Below are positions 47,432 through 56,970 of a stretch of 64,000 nt of DNA, piece after piece; position 1 is the first letter of the stretch, and each line of letters starts with the position of its first letter. Under the pieces are notes generated by a model that worked only from the letters and a program-made list of their open reading frames with translations, searched no databases and had not been told where the DNA came from. Origin of the DNA: Oceanospirillaceae bacterium (lineage in GTDB: Bacteria; Pseudomonadota; Gammaproteobacteria; Pseudomonadales; Litoribrevibacteraceae); NCBI GenBank assembly GCA_015665455.1, contig JADFAD010000006.1:62001-126000 (forward strand), written 5' to 3'. The position numbers were made by a program, and so were the translations under genes.

Positions 47432-48415
47432 ATGACAGCTAAAAAGCTGATTGGATCATTAAGCATAATAATAGCCAGCATCCATTCTACAGCGGCATTA
47501 AGCAGCCAATACTCCCCACTTCCAAGCCGATTTTCATCTCCAATAGAAGGCCTTTTTAACATCCCTTCTTTTTCAGAAACTGAATTACAGGATAAATCAG
47601 GGAAATTCGGAATTAGAGTAGAAGCTATTAGTAGCGCGGTCACTATGACAAACGCCCAAGAAGCAGTTCGCTTTGACGGTGAAACATGGCGAGCAACGCC
47701 ACTATGGAGCTATAAAATAAGTGACGAGTGGCAAGCCAGTTTTGAGCTACCAATAATACATCACTCAAGTGGCTTTTTAGACAACAGTATTGATAAGTTT
47801 CATGAAACGTTCCAATTGAGAGACGGTAGCCGTGATGACTTTGATCGAAATGAATTAGTGTACGGTTACTCCAATCAAGGTAACACCGACTACCTGTTAA
47901 CCAGTAGCGAGACAGACATTGGAGACCTGAGAGTAAAGCTTAGTCACTCTCTTCCTTTCGAAGCCCCCCTAGCCTTGCATGTACATTTAAAAGCTCCTAC
48001 AGGGGATGAAAAGTCTCTTATGAGTAGCGGTAGCTGGGATGCAGGCCTAAGTCTGAGTTACTTAAAAAAAGATTTATTAAGTATTCCTTCTCTGGCAGCT
48101 TCTCTTGAATTTGGTGAACATTACCTAAGTAACAGTGATCAAATCAGAAATCAAAATAATTGGCTTACAACCCTGAACGGCGGGTTATTTTGGAACGTAA
48201 TAAAGCCTGTAACGTTAAAAGGCCAACTTGAAGCCCGCACCGCATTAGCGGATAGCGAGTTAGAACCTATTGGGGGTGAAGCACTGCAAATCACTCTCGG
48301 TTTAAGCTGGCAAACAAGCTCGGAATCCGTTTGGGATTTTGCCCTTGTGGAAGACATCAAAACAGATTCAACTTCTGACGTTACCTTTCTCGCTCAATGG
48401 TCTACGGAGTATTGA
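47432..48415 (+). CDS. DUF3187 family outer-membrane-type protein
   Basis: A 327-residue exported protein. The signal peptide is KKLIGSLSIIIASIHSTAALS. The mature part is beta-rich, with the family phrase IDKFHETFQLRDGSRDDFDRNEL and LHVHLKAPTGDEKSLMSSGSWDAGLSL, and ends with an alternating pattern (VTFLAQWSTEY). It is probably an outer-membrane barrel; the function is unknown. The ribosome site is AAAGGG about 8 bases before ATG. Confidence 0.8.
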   Translation: MTAKKLIGSLSIIIASIHSTAALSSQYSPLPSRFSSPIEGLFNIPSFSETELQDKSGKFGIRVEAISSAVTMTNAQEAVRFDGETWRATPLWSYKISDEWQASFELPIIHHSSGFLDNSIDKFHETFQLRDGSRDDFDRNELVYGYSNQGNTDYLLTSSETDIGDLRVKLSHSLPFEAPLALHVHLKAPTGDEKSLMSSGSWDAGLSLSYLKKDLLSIPSLAASLEFGEHYLSNSDQIRNQNNWLTTLNGGLFWNVIKPVTLKGQLEARTALADSELEPIGGEALQITLGLSWQTSSESVWDFALVEDIKTDSTSDVTFLAQWSTEY

Positions 48416-48478
48416 GTGCTCATGGATAAAGATTACCCCTAGAAAGCCAGGGGATTATATTTAGAACTCTACATCATG

Positions 48479-48554
48479 CTGATATAGATCAATACAGACA
48501 TAGGAAAATACCCATGTGCCTAAAATGGGTATTTCTTTAGTTGATCCATATCAA
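48479..48554 (+). promoter_or_regulatory. Tandem FNR-type boxes upstream of ompW
   Basis: A perfect box TTGAT-CCAT-ATCAA is at 48541-48554 and a one-mismatch box CTGAT-ATAG-ATCAA is at 48479-48492. From the first, class II spacing predicts a -10 element near 48577-48582, where TAAACT/TTAAAC stands. The ompW start is 40 bases beyond the predicted transcription start. E. coli ompW is likewise FNR-controlled. Confidence 0.7.
48506..48534 (+). terminator. Hairpin, probable terminator of the DUF3187 gene
   Basis: AAATACCCAT / ATGGGTATTT is a perfect 10-bp stem with a 9-base loop, followed by CTTTAG. It ends 6 bases before the FNR box of ompW, so it may insulate that promoter. Confidence 0.65.
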
Positions 48555-48629
48555 TAATAAAAGCTCACTTATTCTTAAACTACGCCTAATCAAGTTTAAA
48601 ACATCTATTCGGTGACTCGGAGAAAGCGA

Positions 48630-49346
48630 ATGAAAATGAATAAGTTAGGCGCTGCTATCATTGCTGCAACAATCACATTAACAGGAACTACAGCGACTTA
48701 CGCACACGAAGCAGGGGACTTTATTGTTCGTGTCGGTGCCGCAACAGTGGCTCCTAAAGATTCACCAAATAACAACGTAGATCAGATTTCAGCGTTAGGT
48801 GCTGACTCTAACATCGAAGCAGATAATGACACTCAGCTTGGTTTAAACTTTGTCTATATGCTATCAGATAATGTAGGTGTTGAAGTGCTGGCTGCATCAC
48901 CGTTTGAACACGATATACAAGTTTCTTTAGCAGGAGTGGAAGGTCTAACAGGTATCCCAGACGGAAAGTATGATGTTGGTTCTACAAAACAATTACCACC
49001 GACAGTAAGCCTTCAATACTACATGCTAGATAAAGAATCTAAAGTACGTCCGTATGTAGGAGTGGGAATTAATTACACCATGTTCTTCGATCAAAGCTCA
49101 ACAGGTCCATTTAATGACTTGGATCTAGATGACTCGATCGGAATTTCAGCACAAGTCGGTGTCGATGTAATGGTCACAGACAATATCTTGCTCAATGCCT
49201 CTGCCTACAGAATGGATATTGATACAGACGCAACTGTTGATCTGGAGGTACCAGGCGGTACTGCAGCAGGAGCTACATTAAACCTTACTTCTGATGTAAC
49301 CATCGATCCTATGGTTTACATGATGAGCATTGGCTACAAGTTATAA
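48630..49346 (+). CDS. ompW: Outer membrane protein OmpW
   Basis: An eight-stranded outer-membrane barrel of 238 aa that in the family lets small hydrophobic molecules pass. The signal peptide ends TATYAHE. Family phrases are FIVRVGAATVAPKD, PPTVSLQYYMLD, VRPYVGVGINYT and the C-terminal MVYMMSIGYKL. I chose ATG 48630, which has GGAGA 7 bases upstream, rather than the GTG at 48612. It is monocistronic, with a terminator. Confidence 0.93.
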   Translation: MKMNKLGAAIIAATITLTGTTATYAHEAGDFIVRVGAATVAPKDSPNNNVDQISALGADSNIEADNDTQLGLNFVYMLSDNVGVEVLAASPFEHDIQVSLAGVEGLTGIPDGKYDVGSTKQLPPTVSLQYYMLDKESKVRPYVGVGINYTMFFDQSSTGPFNDLDLDDSIGISAQVGVDVMVTDNILLNASAYRMDIDTDATVDLEVPGGTAAGATLNLTSDVTIDPMVYMMSIGYKL

Positions 49347-49365
49347 CTTTACATTTATAGAACGC

Positions 49366-49395
49366 AAAAAGCCGAATCCATTGATTCGGCTTTTT
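49366..49395. terminator. Bidirectional intrinsic terminator
   Basis: AAAAAGCCGAATC / GATTCGGCTTTTT with a four-base loop, between convergent ompW and nhaA. Confidence 0.93.
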
Positions 49396-49418
49396 CTTTA
49401 GATCATAAAAAGAATAAA

Positions 49419-50597
49419 TTAACTGTTTTCAGGCTTTGGTAACGTTTTATGCAACACCAAGTAACCGACGACTGAAGACAAAAATGAACCTAGAAGAATT
49501 CCTAAACGATCATCGAACAATAAGTTCTCCCCCGTTTGCTCAAATGCTAAAGCACCAATAAACAAACTCATAGTAAAGCCAACACCACACAGTATTGAAA
49601 CACCATACAGTTGAGCCCATGTCACGCCTTTAGGTAACTGAGCAAAACCAGCCTTAATCGTTAACCAAGCAAACCCAAATACCCCCAATTGCTTGCCCAA
49701 AAACAGCCCCATAGCGATACCAATCGGAACAGGATCAAGAAAGCGTTCTAATGAAATACCGCGTAAATCTACGCCTGCATTCGCAAAAGCAAAAATAGGG
49801 ATAATCATAAAAGCAACCGAGGAATGTAAGTCATGCTCCAAGCGCTTCGCAGGAGAAGCACCCTGTTCGTCTTTTGCTCTAAGAGGAATAAAGAAGGCTA
49901 ACAAAACACCCGCCAAAGTGGCATGAACTCCGGATTTCAAAACAGAAACCCATAAGACTAAACCAACCAAGATGAACGGCGTAATATTAGTTACCCCTTT
50001 CTTATTCATCACATAAAGAATGACTAAGCTTATCCCTGAGATAACGAGGGACTGTACAGATAAATCGCTGGTATAAAACAATGCAATAATAACAATGGCA
50101 CCAATATCATCAATGATCGCCAGAGACACTAAGAAAATTTTTAAAGCCAACGGGACTCTGCTGCCCAGCATAGCCAGAATACCTAAAGCGAATGCAATAT
50201 CGGTGGCAGCAGGAATTGCCCAACCAGCAAGCGCTAGATCGTTACTCCAATTAAAGCCCACATAAACCATTGCAGGTACTAACATTCCACCCACTGCGGC
50301 GGCGGCAGGCATAATTACCTGCTTAGGATCTGACAACTCTCCTTCTATTAGTTCACGCTTTAATTCAAGCCCAATCAAAAAAAAGAAAATGGCCATAAGG
50401 CCGTCATTGATCCAAAGTAATAATGGTTTCGAAATTTCAAACGTCCCCACTTGTATTCCCATCGTAGTCGATAGAAATACCTCATAAATATGATCGAGCG
50501 GAGAGTTCGCAAAAACCAAAGCTAAAATAGTAGTCAAAATAAGTAAGAGGCCTGGTGCCGCTTCTAACTTAAAAAAGTCTCTGATCATATTTGCCAT
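49419..50597 (-). CDS. nhaA: Na+/H+ antiporter NhaA
   Basis: An inner-membrane antiporter of 392 aa that expels sodium in exchange for protons. The transport site region is AIPAATDIAFALGILAMLGSRVP, holding the conserved Asp pair area (ATD), and LAIIDDIGAIVIIALFY. The remaining helices fill the expected length. A long AU-only hairpin lies in the leader just upstream of the start. This gene fits a marine lifestyle. Confidence 0.95.
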   Translation of the reverse strand: MANMIRDFFKLEAAPGLLLILTTILALVFANSPLDHIYEVFLSTTMGIQVGTFEISKPLLLWINDGLMAIFFFLIGLELKRELIEGELSDPKQVIMPAAAAVGGMLVPAMVYVGFNWSNDLALAGWAIPAATDIAFALGILAMLGSRVPLALKIFLVSLAIIDDIGAIVIIALFYTSDLSVQSLVISGISLVILYVMNKKGVTNITPFILVGLVLWVSVLKSGVHATLAGVLLAFFIPLRAKDEQGASPAKRLEHDLHSSVAFMIIPIFAFANAGVDLRGISLERFLDPVPIGIAMGLFLGKQLGVFGFAWLTIKAGFAQLPKGVTWAQLYGVSILCGVGFTMSLFIGALAFEQTGENLLFDDRLGILLGSFLSSVVGYLVLHKTLPKPENS

Positions 50598-50617
50598 AAC
50601 TTAATAGGTACCTTTTC

Positions 50618-50672
50618 ATATAGATTTTCTATATTTTATATAACTCGTAAAAATATAAAATAAAATCTATAT
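50618..50672 (-). promoter_or_regulatory. Long AU-rich hairpin in the nhaA leader
   Basis: The arms at 50618-50640 and 50654-50672 pair over 11 bp (ATATAGATTTT) and 8 bp (ATTTTATA), with a 4-base bulge in one arm and a 13-base loop. It ends 21 bases before the nhaA start. It could be a leader RNA structure that opens with temperature or ionic change, or just an AT-rich promoter region. Confidence 0.5.
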
Positions 50673-50710
50673 ATCATTATGCTATATATCGATAATTTTA
50701 AGTACCTAGA

Positions 50711-51202
50711 TCAAACTAAATCTACCAACTGACCACTCACTTGCCTAAGCCTCTGACTCATTAGACTAGAAATCTTCCAGAGTATTTTAAATGCCAACTT
50801 AGGTTGCAGTTCTGACATTTCAAGAAACTTATCTTTTGACAACAACAAACAAACACAGTTTGTTGCTGCAATTACTTCAGCTGAACGGGGCTGACCATCA
50901 ATTAGACTCATTTCACCAAACGTCTGGGGACTTTTAACGCGAGCAATTGATTTTTTTTGATTGTCTGCAGAGTACTTAAAAATTTCTGCACTACCTTCGA
51001 CAAGTATTGCCATGGTTTGGTTCAACTGGCCTTCCGCAAAAAGCACTGTATTAATCTTCACTTTAAACGCTTGAATGAACTTTCCTAGTGTGATTAATTC
51101 ATCCCAAGTAAGATCATTTCCCCAAGTCGTTTTATCAAGCATTTTTGCCAGTTCATCTGGCTTTAATGGAATTCGTTCTACCTTCTTGTCCTTAGCAGAC
51201 AT
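50711..51202 (-). CDS. Cyclic-nucleotide-binding domain protein without DNA-binding domain
   Basis: A 163-residue protein with one CRP-like cyclic-nucleotide-binding fold at about 35-150. The phosphate cassette is FGEMSLIDGQPRSAEVIA, which keeps Glu and Arg of the binding site. After the C-helix (LMSQRLRQVSGQLVDLV) the chain ends, so there is no helix-turn-helix. I chose the start at 51202, which has AGAGG 8 bases upstream; longer starts exist to 51256. It may be a cAMP or cGMP sensor that acts by protein contact. Confidence 0.85.
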   Translation of the reverse strand: MSAKDKKVERIPLKPDELAKMLDKTTWGNDLTWDELITLGKFIQAFKVKINTVLFAEGQLNQTMAILVEGSAEIFKYSADNQKKSIARVKSPQTFGEMSLIDGQPRSAEVIAATNCVCLLLSKDKFLEMSELQPKLAFKILWKISSLMSQRLRQVSGQLVDLV

Positions 51203-51353
51203 GCCGTATCCTCTAACCACTTTATTAACACTGTTCATCAACTTATATTGTTTCATACTGGACTTAATATCAATAATAATACACAGAGATGATAAAAAGA
51301 CCCCATGCCCTTTTTATCATAAAACAATCAATAAAATACGCGCTACTCTAGGG

Positions 51354-51359
51354 TATAAT
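51354..51359 (+). promoter_or_regulatory. Likely -10 element of rlmA
   Basis: A perfect TATAAT 38 bases before the rlmA start. The -35 match is poor (ATAAAA around 51331), so it is a tentative call. Confidence 0.4.
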
Positions 51360-51397
51360 TCCACGCTTCAAATACGACTTAACACTCAGAGAAACAT

Positions 51398-52264
51398 ATG
51401 ACCCAACCAGACCTCTGCTGTCCTTCTTGCCAACAATTGCTTACTTTAGAAGCTAAAACGCTACGCTGCCCCAATAACCATTGTTATGATCAGGCTAAAC
51501 AAGGCTATTTCAATCTTCTACTCTCTAATATGAAGCGGTCTAAGCAACCGGGCGATAACGCAGAAATGGTCATTGCTCGAAAGAAGTTTCTCGACACAGG
51601 CATCTACCAACCTATTTCAGACGCATTAAATACTCTTAGTGAAAGAATCCAAACGTCTTTTAATGAAACACACAGCCAAGAGTTTAATGTACTGGACATT
51701 GGTTGCGGTGAAGGTTATTACACCGACCGCTTACATCAAGCCCTCAGTAAATCCGAACGCACTACTAAGTTAATCGGATTGGACATTTCAAAAGAAGCAA
51801 CTAAATATGCCGCCAAGCGAAATAAAAACATAACTTGGATCGTCGCCTCAGGTGCTGATGTTCCAGTACTGCCAAACAGCCAAAATCTCATAACATGCTT
51901 GTTTACTCGCCTAATGCCGGAAGGTATGGCAAATGCCCTTTCGAAAGACGGCACAGCGATAGTAATCAGTACAGGAAGAAATCACTTAATGGAGATGAGG
52001 GAGGTTCTTTACTCTGAAGTGAAAGATCAAGTTATGGATCCTGAAACAAGCCTTACCTCTCACTTTCAAAAAACATCTAAAGAAAGAGTAACCTTTACTC
52101 ACACCCTTGATTCCTCCGAACAGATAATGGATTTGCTCGCAATGACCCCACACCAATGGAGAGCACCAGAGGGAGGACGTTTAAAGCTCCAAACAATACA
52201 CTCACTGACCATCACCGTTGATGTAAATATCACTCTTTTTAAACACGCCCAGGCAAGACTATGA
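51398..52264 (+). CDS. rlmA: 23S rRNA (guanine-N1)-methyltransferase RlmA-like
   Basis: A SAM-dependent methyltransferase of 288 aa that methylates a guanine in 23S rRNA helix 35. The N-terminal zinc site is Cys8-x2-Cys11 and Cys24-x3-His28. The SAM motif is VLDIGCGEGYYT at about residues 97-108. ARKKFLDTGIYQPI and FTRLMPEG are family phrases. Whether it methylates G745 (RlmA-I) or G748 (RlmA-II) is inferred as the former for a Gram-negative. Its stop codon overlaps the ychJ start as ATGA. Confidence 0.88.
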   Translation: MTQPDLCCPSCQQLLTLEAKTLRCPNNHCYDQAKQGYFNLLLSNMKRSKQPGDNAEMVIARKKFLDTGIYQPISDALNTLSERIQTSFNETHSQEFNVLDIGCGEGYYTDRLHQALSKSERTTKLIGLDISKEATKYAAKRNKNITWIVASGADVPVLPNSQNLITCLFTRLMPEGMANALSKDGTAIVISTGRNHLMEMREVLYSEVKDQVMDPETSLTSHFQKTSKERVTFTHTLDSSEQIMDLLAMTPHQWRAPEGGRLKLQTIHSLTITVDVNITLFKHAQARL

Positions 52265-52674
52265 CAATTAACACACAACCAAATACCAAACCTTGCCCTT
52301 GTGGGAGCAATAAGCGCTATGACCTCTGCTGCGGCCCCTATTTAAACGGTATAAAAAAGCCCACCACAGCCAAAGCCTTAATGAAAAGTAGATTTACTGC
52401 CTATGTTTTCAATGATGAAGAATACCTCAAGAAAACATGGCATCCCTTTAGTCTTCCTGCCTCACTAGATTTACACAAAGATAAAACACAATGGCAGCAA
52501 CTAAAAATATTAGGTTCAAAGAAAGGAAAAGCCATAGATAAAAAAGGCTGGGTAGCGTTCGCAGCGTTCTATATCGATGAAAAAGGTACGCACGGAGTAT
52601 TAAAAGAAGAATCTTTATTTGTTAGAGAAGCAGGCCAATGGTTATACCATTCAGGCACTCAAATAGAGGACTAG
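52261..52674 (+). CDS. YchJ-family protein (SEC-C motif plus NTF2-like)
   Basis: A 137-residue protein of unknown function. The N-terminal zinc SEC-C motif is CPCGSNKRYDLCCGPY. The NTF2-like body (ALMKSRFTAYVFNDEEYLKKTWHP) ends with WLYHSG. E. coli YchJ also carries a C-terminal SEC-C motif; here the protein is shorter and lacks it. It is translationally coupled with rlmA. Confidence 0.87.
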   Translation: MTINTQPNTKPCPCGSNKRYDLCCGPYLNGIKKPTTAKALMKSRFTAYVFNDEEYLKKTWHPFSLPASLDLHKDKTQWQQLKILGSKKGKAIDKKGWVAFAAFYIDEKGTHGVLKEESLFVREAGQWLYHSGTQIED

Positions 52675-52717
52675 CACTCGACTAAAAGACTTTTCTAAAC
52701 ATTAAAATCTGAACATT

Positions 52718-52746
52718 AAAAAAGGGAGCTTAAGCTCCCTTTTTTA
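52718..52746. terminator. Intrinsic terminator of rlmA-ychJ
   Basis: A palindrome AAAGGGAGCTT / AAGCTCCCTTT followed by T-run; on the other strand it serves the convergent DUF1329 gene. Confidence 0.92.
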
Positions 52747-52765
52747 CAACCAATACTGCGAAGTA

Positions 52766-54103
52766 TTAGCGAACACCAGATCTACGTAAAGCAGATGGAG
52801 TGTAATCTTTCTTTGAACTGCGATAGTCAAAGTTAAAACCATCGGTGTCTACAGATAAACCAAATGCATAGTAACGACCGTTATTTAGATCATACAAAAT
52901 CTCACCTGAATACCAAGGCACACTTACATCATAAAGCTGAACACTGTGAGCTTCACCTACTCGCCAAAGCTGACCACGAGCATCATAATGATCTACATAA
53001 ACTACCGAATAAGAGTCTTCATCAAAGTAGAAGGTACGGCTCGCATAGATGTTACGAATACCATCTTTCAGCTTAGCTTCAACCTTCCACACTCGGTGCA
53101 GCTCATAACGAGTCTGATCTTGGTTAATATGACCCGCTTGAATCAGATCTTCATGAGCCAAAGATTTATTCATTAGCTGATAAGAGTTGTAAGGGATATA
53201 AATCTCTTTCTTACCTTTTAATTCCCAAGTGTATTGATCCGGAGAACCATTAAACATGTCATAGTTGTCGGCAGTACGCTGACCATCAGACGCTGTACCA
53301 GGTCCGTCGTAAGCAACCTGAGGTGCACGGCGAACACGACGCTGCCCTGCATTGTAAACCCAAGCTCTACGAGGTTCTTTTACTTGGTTAATGGTTTCTT
53401 GTACCAATAAAACATTACCGCCTAAACGAGCTGGAGATTTAATGATCTGCTTAAAGTAGAACAAACTGTTTTCAGACGGATCCCCGATAAACTTCAGTTC
53501 ATCAGTTAGAACAATAGGGTTAAAAGAGCCATTCTCATTAGGAACAATCTGAGCCACAGTGCGCTGGATATCACGAGAACGATAACGAGTAACGTGGTTC
53601 CAAATTAACTCAACACCTTCTTTAGGAATTGCAAATGGTACAGTCTCATCGTATTTATCGATGCCATTTCCATTATCAACTAGCTGAGCTGTAGTCGCAT
53701 TAGCCTTTGCTTTTTCATAAACAAAATCAGGGTAAGCCGCAGTACGACGAGTTTGATACACTGGCATCTTAAAAGTGTCAGGATAACGCGCGAACATTGC
53801 CTTTTGGCCTTCGGTCAGCTGATCTGCATACTTTTGATAATTCTGAGAGGTAATAACTTTCGCAGGCTGATCATCAGCAAAAGGATTAATGTAACCCTGC
53901 TCATTTTTAAAGCCACCTGGACCCTCTGTAAGTCCACCAGTCCATGCCGGGATAGTCCCTGTCGCATTGCCTGCTTTTTCAGCACCTAACGGTGTAAGTT
54001 CCTGACCTAACTTTGCAGCTTCTTGCGGGCTTACCGCAGCAACAGCAAAACTAGTAGATAGAGATAATAAAACCGCAAGTACTTTACTATGAGTAAAATG
54101 CAT
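52766..54103 (-). CDS. DUF1329 family exported protein
   Basis: A 445-residue periplasmic or outer-membrane-associated protein. The signal peptide is VLAVLLSLSTSFAVAA. Family phrases are AAKLGQELTPLGAEKAGNATGTIPAWTGG, GQRRVRRAPQVAYDGPGTASDGQRTADNYDMFNGSPDQYTW (split across the centre) and YASRTFYFDEDSYSVVYVDHYDARGQLWRVGE. The fold is LolA/LolB-like. In many marine bacteria it pairs with a DUF1302 barrel gene in lipid-compound transport; no DUF1302 gene is adjacent here. Its own promoter is at 54195-54224. Confidence 0.87.
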   Translation of the reverse strand: MHFTHSKVLAVLLSLSTSFAVAAVSPQEAAKLGQELTPLGAEKAGNATGTIPAWTGGLTEGPGGFKNEQGYINPFADDQPAKVITSQNYQKYADQLTEGQKAMFARYPDTFKMPVYQTRRTAAYPDFVYEKAKANATTAQLVDNGNGIDKYDETVPFAIPKEGVELIWNHVTRYRSRDIQRTVAQIVPNENGSFNPIVLTDELKFIGDPSENSLFYFKQIIKSPARLGGNVLLVQETINQVKEPRRAWVYNAGQRRVRRAPQVAYDGPGTASDGQRTADNYDMFNGSPDQYTWELKGKKEIYIPYNSYQLMNKSLAHEDLIQAGHINQDQTRYELHRVWKVEAKLKDGIRNIYASRTFYFDEDSYSVVYVDHYDARGQLWRVGEAHSVQLYDVSVPWYSGEILYDLNNGRYYAFGLSVDTDGFNFDYRSSKKDYTPSALRRSGVR

Positions 54104-54194
54104 TACTTACCTTCCAGAACAATTCATGAATAACTTGAACGCATTCCAATCGCTCGAATGACAGTTCCATCTTATGCGCTTGTGAGCGGGCGCC

Positions 54195-54224
54195 ATTATA
54201 CAGAAATAGCCGACAGCTTCTCAA
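54195..54224 (-). promoter_or_regulatory. Sigma-70 promoter of the DUF1329 gene with GC-rich discriminator
   Basis: On the minus strand TTGAGA (54219-54224), 18 bases and TATAAT (54195-54200) are followed directly by GGCGCC. A GC-rich discriminator is a mark of promoters under stringent (ppGpp) control. Confidence 0.72.
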
Positions 54225-54265
54225 AATTGGATGTAACGTTTTGTAACACCCATCACATTATAGGC

Positions 54266-54295
54266 AAAAAAAAGCCTGCGTAAGTAACGCAGGCT
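54266..54295 (-). terminator. Intrinsic terminator of trxB
   Basis: AGCCTGCGT / ACGCAGGCT with a five-base loop and an A-run on the plus side, which reads as a U-run on the minus strand, 30 bases after the trxB stop codon. Confidence 0.9.
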
Positions 54296-54324
54296 AATTT
54301 TCAGAATAAATTATTAGTCTTAGA

Positions 54325-55290
<966 letters not shown>

Positions 55291-55437
55291 CTATTTTCAG
55301 TCATATATAAAATTGCGGACAAGTGTAATAAAACTTTCCCATTAATTGTATTAAAAAGATTTAATGGAACTAATAAATATTATTAATCACGTAAGTACAC
55401 CGAGTTTTCACACAAGAAGACAACGGCTCAGAGAGAC

Positions 55438-56475
55438 CTACGGGCAAGGATTACTGTTAATAGAATGAATTGATTCAATTTCTCTCAGCAACTCTGCTGA
55501 TAAAACTAAATCGCTGCTCCCCAAGTTCTCCTTAAGCTGATTCAAGGTTGTAGCCCCAATAATATTGGATGTTACAAACTCTCTTTGAGTGACATAAGCC
55601 AGCGCCATCTGAGCAGGCGATACCTGGTATTTCTTTGCAAGATTCACATAAGACCTAGTCGCTTCTTCTGCTTGTAAACTGGTGTATCGAGTAAAACGTT
55701 CAAATAACGTTAATCGAGCATCCTTTGGCTTTTCATCACTTAAATACTTTCCAGATAAAACACCGAACGCCAAAGGCGAATAAGACAACAAGCCTACTTT
55801 TTCCCGAATTGAAATTTCAGCCAATCCTACTTCATAGGTTCTGTTCAATAAATTGTAAGGATTTTGAATACTGACAATTCGAGGTAAACCATATTGCTGA
55901 GCCGCCTGTAAGAAAGACATAACGCCCCATGGAGTTTCATTTGATAAACCAATATGACGAATTTTTCCACTTCGAATGGACTTATCCAATGCTCTCAAAG
56001 TTTCTTCGATATCTGTGCTTTGCTCATTAGTATCATGTTCATAACCAAGTTGACCAAAGTAGTTAGTATTTCTATCGGGCCAGTGCAATTGGAAAAGGTC
56101 TATATAATCTGTTTTCAAGCGTTTAAGACTGTCGTCAATCGCTTGAGAAATATGATGTTCAGTGTGCCTAGATCCCTCTCGGATGTAATTTAGCCACTCA
56201 GCAGGACCTGCAATCTTAGTTGCCAAAACCAGATCATCTCGCTTTTTTCGTTTCTCAAGCCAATTCCCAAGAATGACCTCAGTATCCCCTTGAGTCGCTA
56301 CAGAAGGCGGCACGGGATACATCTCTGCAGTATCAATAAAATTAATACCGTTCGACGTTGCAAAGTCTAATTGATCAAAAGCATCACTTTGAGAGTTTTG
56401 CTCACCAAAGGTCATTGACCCCAAACATAAAGCACTCACTTTGACATCGGTGTTTCCAAGCGTTCGATATTCCAT
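55438..56475 (-). CDS. Aldo/keto reductase (Tas-like)
   Basis: An NADPH-dependent oxidoreductase of 345 aa with a TIM barrel. The catalytic tetrad is Asp48 (NFIDTAEMYP), Tyr53, Lys87 (LATKIAG) and His131 (LFQLHWPDRN). It resembles E. coli Tas in having MYPVPPSVATQGDTEVILGNWL. The substrate is unknown. Ribosome site AAGGAG is 7 bases before ATG. A 156-base spacer separates it from trxB. Confidence 0.92.
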   Translation of the reverse strand: MEYRTLGNTDVKVSALCLGSMTFGEQNSQSDAFDQLDFATSNGINFIDTAEMYPVPPSVATQGDTEVILGNWLEKRKKRDDLVLATKIAGPAEWLNYIREGSRHTEHHISQAIDDSLKRLKTDYIDLFQLHWPDRNTNYFGQLGYEHDTNEQSTDIEETLRALDKSIRSGKIRHIGLSNETPWGVMSFLQAAQQYGLPRIVSIQNPYNLLNRTYEVGLAEISIREKVGLLSYSPLAFGVLSGKYLSDEKPKDARLTLFERFTRYTSLQAEEATRSYVNLAKKYQVSPAQMALAYVTQREFVTSNIIGATTLNQLKENLGSSDLVLSAELLREIESIHSINSNPCP

Positions 56476-56970
56476 GATTAAACTCCTTTTTAGGCGAGTA
56501 ACTTAGTTATAAATTTCTTTGGCTAACAGAATAAAATAGGCTCTAATCACTGCCATAACAAGTTGAATGACTATAGACAATTTGGTCCTTTCAAAAGCTC
56601 GGCTAACTCTTACTCAACAGCCATTAAAACTATTATTTATGTCAAACATCGTCCTCGGGCCAAAGTAATATCCTTAAACCTTAATCAACTTCTTTGTTGA
56701 TCTTCAATTAATGACTTCAGGTAAATAAGCCGGAATTATCGCCCTAGAAGACAACTTTCTATCCTACGCTCTGTTGCGCAAGTGAGAAATTTGAAAAGCT
56801 TATGTTTGAATTACAAGCGACCTACCAACAAGCAAGCTGAAGATTGATGCAACGGTAGATATAGACCCAACGACACTGGTCATTGCATGGCTAAAAAAAT
56901 GAGAAAACCACTGTATTAAACACACAAAAAAGGAGTGCATATGCACCCCTTTATCACCCTACACTAAGAA
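56476..56970. other. Unusually long spacer without a gene
   Basis: No convincing gene is seen in 495 bases. Several short open stretches lack ribosome sites. The end of the region holds the terminator of the repeat lipoprotein gene at 56929-56952. The middle, from about 56770, reads like a decayed coding sequence, but I cannot name it. Confidence 0.45.
56929..56952 (-). terminator. Intrinsic terminator of the imelysin/DUF1513 cluster
   Basis: A near-perfect palindrome with GTGCAT / ATGCAC at its centre and CCTTT arms; the minus strand follows it with a run of T. It is 19 bases after the last gene of the cluster. Confidence 0.75.
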
